This document shows positions 60,090 to 64,000 of a stretch of DNA of 64,000 nt, piece after piece. The translations under genes were made by a program, and so were the position numbers. The first letter of the stretch is position 1; the number at the start of each line of letters is the position of its first letter. Below the pieces are notes generated by a model that did not search any database, had not been told where the DNA came from, and saw only the letters and a list, made by a program, of their open reading frames with translations. The stretch comes from Pseudoalteromonas xiamenensis (GTDB taxonomy: Bacteria; Pseudomonadota; Gammaproteobacteria; Enterobacterales; Alteromonadaceae). The stretch lies in assembly GCF_042431545.1 (NCBI RefSeq), contig NZ_JBHLYX010000003.1; one strand, given 5' to 3'.

Positions 60090-61052
60090 TTAAAACGGCC
60101 GATGCTGTTTAATAAACTGCATCGGCGTTACACCAAATTGTTTTTTAAATGCCGCGATAAAATTCCCAACGTGATCGTAACGCGCTAAATAAGCCGCTTC
60201 ACCAATTGAAAGACCATCGACCAGCAAAGCGTGGCGTGCTTTGAATAGGGTATGTTGCTTAATGTATTGTTTTGGTGTGGCGTTAAAGTGAGTTTTAAAA
60301 AAACGCAGCAAACTACTCAAACTCATGGCTAATTGCTGTGCGACGTCTTCGACAGTGTGACCCGCTTCAAGTAAGGCAACGACTTTAAGTTTTTTCACTT
60401 CGACATCCTCCTGGGGAGGCAAACGATAGCTTGCTTGCGAAGACGGATTGTCGCTAAGCATTGGTTGGATAAGCGCACTTAACCATTGCATTGCTAATCC
60501 TTCACATTGCAACTTTTGAATTTTAGAAAGCGTGTTTGAAGTCGTCAAAAGATGCTGTGTTTGCTCAAGTGTCTCGTCAGTAACAGGCAATTCAATCACT
60601 TTGCTGGTGGTCAGTAATTGCCCGTCTTCATTACCAAAACGATCCATAAACCAAGGGAGAGACACGCTGACGGTGACTTTTTCTATTTCCTGCTGGCTTC
60701 GCATATAGCGAGTAAATGGCTCGGCGACAGCGATAATATTGGCAAATGCAATGGGGCATTGAGCTGCATCAAAACGGTAGAACTTATTCCCCACGCGAAA
60801 TTCGACACACCCTTTGAGTAGTACTGTGATATTGATACTTGGTGAAAGAAGTACCGCGTTACTGGCTTTTTGTTGCTCGACATAGCAACAGAGGTGTAAT
60901 TGCATCGCCTCACTTAACGGGATAAAAGAAAGACGCCCAATCGCAATAGGGGTATCGTGTTGTTGTGCAACTCGGCTATCCATACCGTTTGAGACCAAAA
61001 GTCGGTCGCTCAGTTGCTCTGCTGAAATTATCCCTTCCATGAACCCTGCCAT
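60090..61052 (-). CDS. AraC-type regulator of the siderophore locus
   Basis: 320 residues. C-terminal about 100 residues contain two helix-turn-helix: VEDVAQQLAMSLSSLLRFFKTHFNATPKQYI and SIGEAAYLARYDHVGNFIAAFKKQFGVTPMQF. N-terminal part is an unassigned sensing domain. Divergent to the TonB receptor with 121 bases between, as for PchR-, AlcR- or PdtC-like activators that use the ferric siderophore as inducer. Inference for the inducer. Confidence 0.85.
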   Translation of the reverse strand: MAGFMEGIISAEQLSDRLLVSNGMDSRVAQQHDTPIAIGRLSFIPLSEAMQLHLCCYVEQQKASNAVLLSPSINITVLLKGCVEFRVGNKFYRFDAAQCPIAFANIIAVAEPFTRYMRSQQEIEKVTVSVSLPWFMDRFGNEDGQLLTTSKVIELPVTDETLEQTQHLLTTSNTLSKIQKLQCEGLAMQWLSALIQPMLSDNPSSQASYRLPPQEDVEVKKLKVVALLEAGHTVEDVAQQLAMSLSSLLRFFKTHFNATPKQYIKQHTLFKARHALLVDGLSIGEAAYLARYDHVGNFIAAFKKQFGVTPMQFIKQHRPF

Positions 61053-61130
61053 TTATTTTTAAAACGCATAATGGATTGACGATTTTGCATAACTAATATT
61101 TAGAAAGCAATAAAAGGAAAGAGATATAAT

Positions 61131-61149
61131 ATTGCGAGTGATTCGTATT
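61131..61149. promoter_or_regulatory. Fur-like box before the TonB receptor
   Basis: ATTGCGAGTGATTCGTATT agrees with the Fur consensus at about two thirds of positions and lies 25 bases upstream of the receptor start. Confidence 0.4.
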
Positions 61150-61173
61150 AGCATCTAATTTTAAGGGACATAT

Positions 61174-63309
61174 ATGTTAGTTTCTCGCACTAAGCAATTA
61201 GGCTTTCGCTATTCAACTATCGCATTAACATTAGCTGGCGTGTTATCTGCACCGGCTTTCGCGGATGACGACAAAATTGAAAAAATTGAAGTTTGGTCAA
61301 CGGAAGTCAAAACGTCAGCATTGTATTTGAAAGAACAGGACATCGCGGATAAACAAGCGGATCATATTTCTGATTTACTGCGTTCAATCCCTGGCGTAGA
61401 TGTGGGTGGTGCGCACTCACTTAACCAGCGTATTACTATCCGAAGCATGGATGATAAAGATTTACGTATTTCGATAGATGGCGCAGCGCAGAACACGTAT
61501 ATGTACCACCATATGGGTAACTTACAGATCCATGCGGATATTCTGAAGTCAGTTGAAATTGAAACTGGAACTAACTCGGTTATTAATGGTGGCTTAGGTG
61601 GTTCAGTTCGTTTCGAAACCAAAGAAGCACGTGAACTACTCACGGACGATGCGCGTTTTGCCGTGCGTGTTTCCGCAGGTGCCGCAGACAATGCAGGTCG
61701 CAACTACTCCGTCACCAGTTTTGGGTTGTTGAGCGATGACGTAGATTTCCTTGCCTATTATAACTCGGTACAGCGTGATAATTACGAAGTGGGCGGTGGC
61801 AAAATTTTGGACCAAGACGACAAGGTCGTTGCTGGGACAGATGGTAAAGTACGCGGATTAGAAGGCGATGTGAGCGACGCGTTGGTTAAGCTTGGTTGGA
61901 ACATCGACAACAACCAGCGTATTGCGGTGAGTTATGAAGCCTACAAAGATGAAGGCGATTATAGCTATCGACCAGACATGGGACTTGCTACGGATACGGC
62001 GATTACCAACAGTTTGCAAATCCCTTTATTGTGGCCAACAGAGTTTACGCGTGACACCGTAACACTCAGTTACGATTTAAATTGGGGTGGTCATTCAACG
62101 CTTAAAGCAAGTCTTTATTCAAACACCAGTGAGCTGTACCGTGATGAATCTGGATGGTCACAATCACCGAGCCCTCGATTCCAAGCATACGCGGGTAAGG
62201 TAACCGGCGAGGCGAAGAACTCTGGCTTTAACGTATTGGCTGAAACCTTTACAAATGGTCTATTTGGCTCAGAAGAGCACACGTTCACCTATGGTACCGA
62301 TTACGTCAAACACGACACAGAATATGATTTGGTTATCAGCACAGGTGGGAATAAGCATTCGGAAGAATCGGCGAAAAACTTGGCGTTGTTTGCACAAGAT
62401 CGTGTTGAGTTCGGTAACGGCTTTGCCGTGATCCCGGGTGTACGTTATGACCGTTATGATATCGATTCTGGCACTGTTGATAACGACTTTACTGAGTTTT
62501 CATTCTCGTTAGCCGCAGAGTATCAAATCACCAAAAACTTGATGGTTAAGCTGAGCTCAACGGAGCTATTCAAAGGACCTGAGATTAGTGAAGTATTTGT
62601 GGGCGCGGGTCTGGATGACAAACCAAATCAAGACATGGAAGCTGAAACAGGTTTAAACAGTGAATTGTCAATTGCCTATGAAGGAAAAGTGGCGGCGGAC
62701 AAAACACTGCGTTTAGGTGCAACCGCATTCAATACCAAAATCGATGACTATATCTTTGACAATGCAGCAGTACCTGGTGGCCAACCCCGTGAAACCTGGA
62801 AAGACAACGTCGGTGATATGACGGTGAAGGGATTTGAAGTTTATGCGGGTTTTGCATTTGATGCGTTTTCAATGCAGCTAACGTATTCAAATTCGGAAAG
62901 TGATCTGGACGCCTATTCTCAATACGCTTCACTCGATGGTGCGCGATTGGAGCGTGAACAGGGTGACACGATTTCGGCTGATTTTACGTATCAACTGAGT
63001 CAGTACAACTTAACCTTAAATTGGGATTTCATGGTGGTGGACGACGTGGCAGCCGGCACGGATTTGTATGGTGCTGATTTGGACAACAGCAAGGATGGCT
63101 TTAGCGTACACAACATCAGTGCTCATTGGCAGCCAGAAGCGGTGGCGAATCTACATGTTCGAGTCGGTGTGGATAATGTGTTTGACGAATTCTATGCGTC
63201 TCAATCTTCCAAAAATGGTGTGTCATTCCATCCTGTATTTGGAAAACTATTCTTAATGGATTACGAACCAGGTCGTAACATTAAAGCCAGCATTTCATAC
63301 CAGTTCTAA
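61174..63309 (+). CDS. TonB-dependent outer-membrane siderophore receptor
   Basis: 711 residues with a signal peptide ending LSAPAFA. TonB-box-like KIEVWSTE, plug domain with DLLRSIPGVDVGG and the long ADILKSVEIETGTNSVINGG, then a 22-strand barrel ending in IKASISYQF with terminal Phe. The YMYHHMG segment in the plug is unusual. Energised uptake of the ferric siderophore is the expected role by position between the regulator and biosynthesis genes. Confidence 0.9.
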   Translation: MLVSRTKQLGFRYSTIALTLAGVLSAPAFADDDKIEKIEVWSTEVKTSALYLKEQDIADKQADHISDLLRSIPGVDVGGAHSLNQRITIRSMDDKDLRISIDGAAQNTYMYHHMGNLQIHADILKSVEIETGTNSVINGGLGGSVRFETKEARELLTDDARFAVRVSAGAADNAGRNYSVTSFGLLSDDVDFLAYYNSVQRDNYEVGGGKILDQDDKVVAGTDGKVRGLEGDVSDALVKLGWNIDNNQRIAVSYEAYKDEGDYSYRPDMGLATDTAITNSLQIPLLWPTEFTRDTVTLSYDLNWGGHSTLKASLYSNTSELYRDESGWSQSPSPRFQAYAGKVTGEAKNSGFNVLAETFTNGLFGSEEHTFTYGTDYVKHDTEYDLVISTGGNKHSEESAKNLALFAQDRVEFGNGFAVIPGVRYDRYDIDSGTVDNDFTEFSFSLAAEYQITKNLMVKLSSTELFKGPEISEVFVGAGLDDKPNQDMEAETGLNSELSIAYEGKVAADKTLRLGATAFNTKIDDYIFDNAAVPGGQPRETWKDNVGDMTVKGFEVYAGFAFDAFSMQLTYSNSESDLDAYSQYASLDGARLEREQGDTISADFTYQLSQYNLTLNWDFMVVDDVAAGTDLYGADLDNSKDGFSVHNISAHWQPEAVANLHVRVGVDNVFDEFYASQSSKNGVSFHPVFGKLFLMDYEPGRNIKASISYQF

Positions 63310-63331
63310 ACTGGTACCCTGACCCAGAACA

Positions 63332-63358
63332 AAGCCCGGCAATATGCTGGGCTTTTTT
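63332..63358 (+). terminator. Terminator of the TonB receptor gene
   Basis: AAGCCCGGCA and TGCTGGGCTT (one G-U wobble) around a three-base loop, then six T. Confidence 0.88.
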
Positions 63359-63496
63359 GTTTCCAGCGTTCGCTTCTTTGCGTTTGGACGGGGGCTTTTT
63401 AACAAAAGCAAGGCGTGGCCGAGTGTAAAAATAGGCAAACAGGGTCACGTTAGACATTTAACGTGACCGCGCTATCGGCAAGGTTTAGACAGGTGA

Positions 63497-64000
63497 TTAG
63501 GCTGTTTCTAATAGGGATTCTTGAGTGACTTGTCGGTAGGCCGTGGTAGCGTGTAAGGCGTTCAACATAGTAGATAGTTTTGCTTCAGTTTCTAACCATT
63601 CGGCGGTTGGATTTGACGCGTGGACAATACCTGCACCTGCAAAAAGACGGGCATGGCGACCGTTTATTTCACTACTTCGGATCACCACAACCCATTCCCC
63701 ATTACCGTGCTTATCACACCACCCGACTATGCCTGAGAAAAAGTGACGGGATTCACCTTCGAGAGCTTTAATCCATGGGTAGGCGTGTTGAGTGGGCTTT
63801 CCACACAATGCGGGTGTGGGATGAAGGCGATTGGCTAATGCTAAAACATGGGTTGCGGGGGTGTGCAGTTGGCCTTCTACTTCGGTCGATAAATGCCACA
63901 TTGTTGCTGTACTTAAGAGAGAAGGTACGCTTGGAATGTGCAGTTGATGACACCAAGGTTCGAGTACTTGCGACATTTCAACCAACACTACCGCGTGCTC
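63497..64000 (-). CDS. mxcD: Isochorismate synthase, C-terminal part (cut by right edge)
   Basis: The last about 167 residues before the stop at 63497; the gene continues beyond the window. Chorismate-binding family: EHAVVLVEMSQVL, SLLSTATMWHLSTEVEGQL, LANRLHPTPALCGKP, FFSGIVGWCD, RLFAGAGIVHASNPTAEW match EntC/DhbC/MxcD. Converts chorismate to isochorismate, first step to 2,3-dihydroxybenzoate. Lies convergent to the TonB receptor gene, so it is on a separate transcript. Confidence 0.9.
   Translation of the reverse strand, partial: EHAVVLVEMSQVLEPWCHQLHIPSVPSLLSTATMWHLSTEVEGQLHTPATHVLALANRLHPTPALCGKPTQHAYPWIKALEGESRHFFSGIVGWCDKHGNGEWVVVIRSSEINGRHARLFAGAGIVHASNPTAEWLETEAKLSTMLNALHATTAYRQVTQESLLETA

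Overview
The window reads as a chromosomal segment of a marine gammaproteobacterium, most likely Pseudoalteromonas. The evidence is the housekeeping set (dgkA, dUTPase, murI, slmA, coaBC-radC-rpmB-rpmG, ppaC, mutM), moderate-to-low GC, TonB and porin style outer-membrane genes, and a siderophore cluster whose gene content matches the myxochelin/pseudochelin A pathway reported from Pseudoalteromonas piscicida. The assignment is inference; no rRNA or other phylogenetic marker was tested. No tRNA, rRNA, CRISPR array, IS element or phage was recognised.

Layout. 1-3.0 kb: dgkA (cut by the left edge), a two-domain VOC protein, a short-chain dehydrogenase, a small unknown protein and an all-alpha dUTPase. 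3.1-4.0 kb: an outer-membrane porin on the minus strand. 4.2-15.0 kb: an unassigned biosynthetic operon with a HemL-like aminotransferase, an AurF-like diiron N-oxygenase, an unusual NRPS (adenylation, carrier, epimerisation, thioester reductase), a PhyH-type Fe(II)/2OG oxygenase, a rhodanese and a 4-OT tautomerase, followed by BenE-like and TauE-like permeases. 15.5-19.9 kb: a minus-strand run (GST, FrnE/DsbA-like protein, LuxR-type regulator, one-haem secreted protein) facing a LysR regulator, with a seven-copy pentanucleotide repeat in front of the haem protein. 20-32.5 kb: mostly core or metabolic genes (murI, ferredoxin reductase and ferredoxin, globin, DksA/TraR-like protein, GH97 glycosidase, a cupredoxin/beta-barrel/MBL operon, slmA, coaBC, radC). 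32.7-38.9 kb: rpmB-rpmG, then four tandem paralogous regulator loci, then ppaC. 39-46.7 kb: mutM, an M20 peptidase, two ATP-grasp ligases (one fused to helix-hairpin-helix motifs) and a large M14 carboxypeptidase. 46.7-64 kb: an ECF sigma factor and a complete-looking pseudochelin/myxochelin cluster (mxcE-F-G-B-C-L-M-K order), AraC regulator, TonB receptor and the C-terminal part of an isochorismate synthase cut by the right edge.

How the genes work together. In the right-hand cluster, MxcD, MxcF and MxcC make 2,3-dihydroxybenzoate. MxcE loads it onto the carrier domain of MxcF. MxcG condenses it onto an activated amino acid (lysine in the known pathway) and releases the product reductively. 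MxcL aminates the aldehyde and MxcM cyclises the product to an imidazoline. The MFS protein, TonB receptor and siderophore-interacting reductase handle export, uptake and iron release, and Fur-like boxes suggest iron control. In the 4-13 kb operon the enzymes suggest a small amino-acid-derived product that is N-oxygenated and reductively released; the product is unknown to me.

Best candidates for something undescribed: (1) the regulator array at 33.8-37.9 kb, where three genes fuse an XRE helix-turn-helix to a polytopic membrane domain and the fourth locus carries the same two parts as separate genes with a small peptide gene between them that looks like a double-glycine leader precursor; (2) the A-T-E-R NRPS operon; (3) the ATP-grasp / ATP-grasp-HhH / M14 peptidase module.
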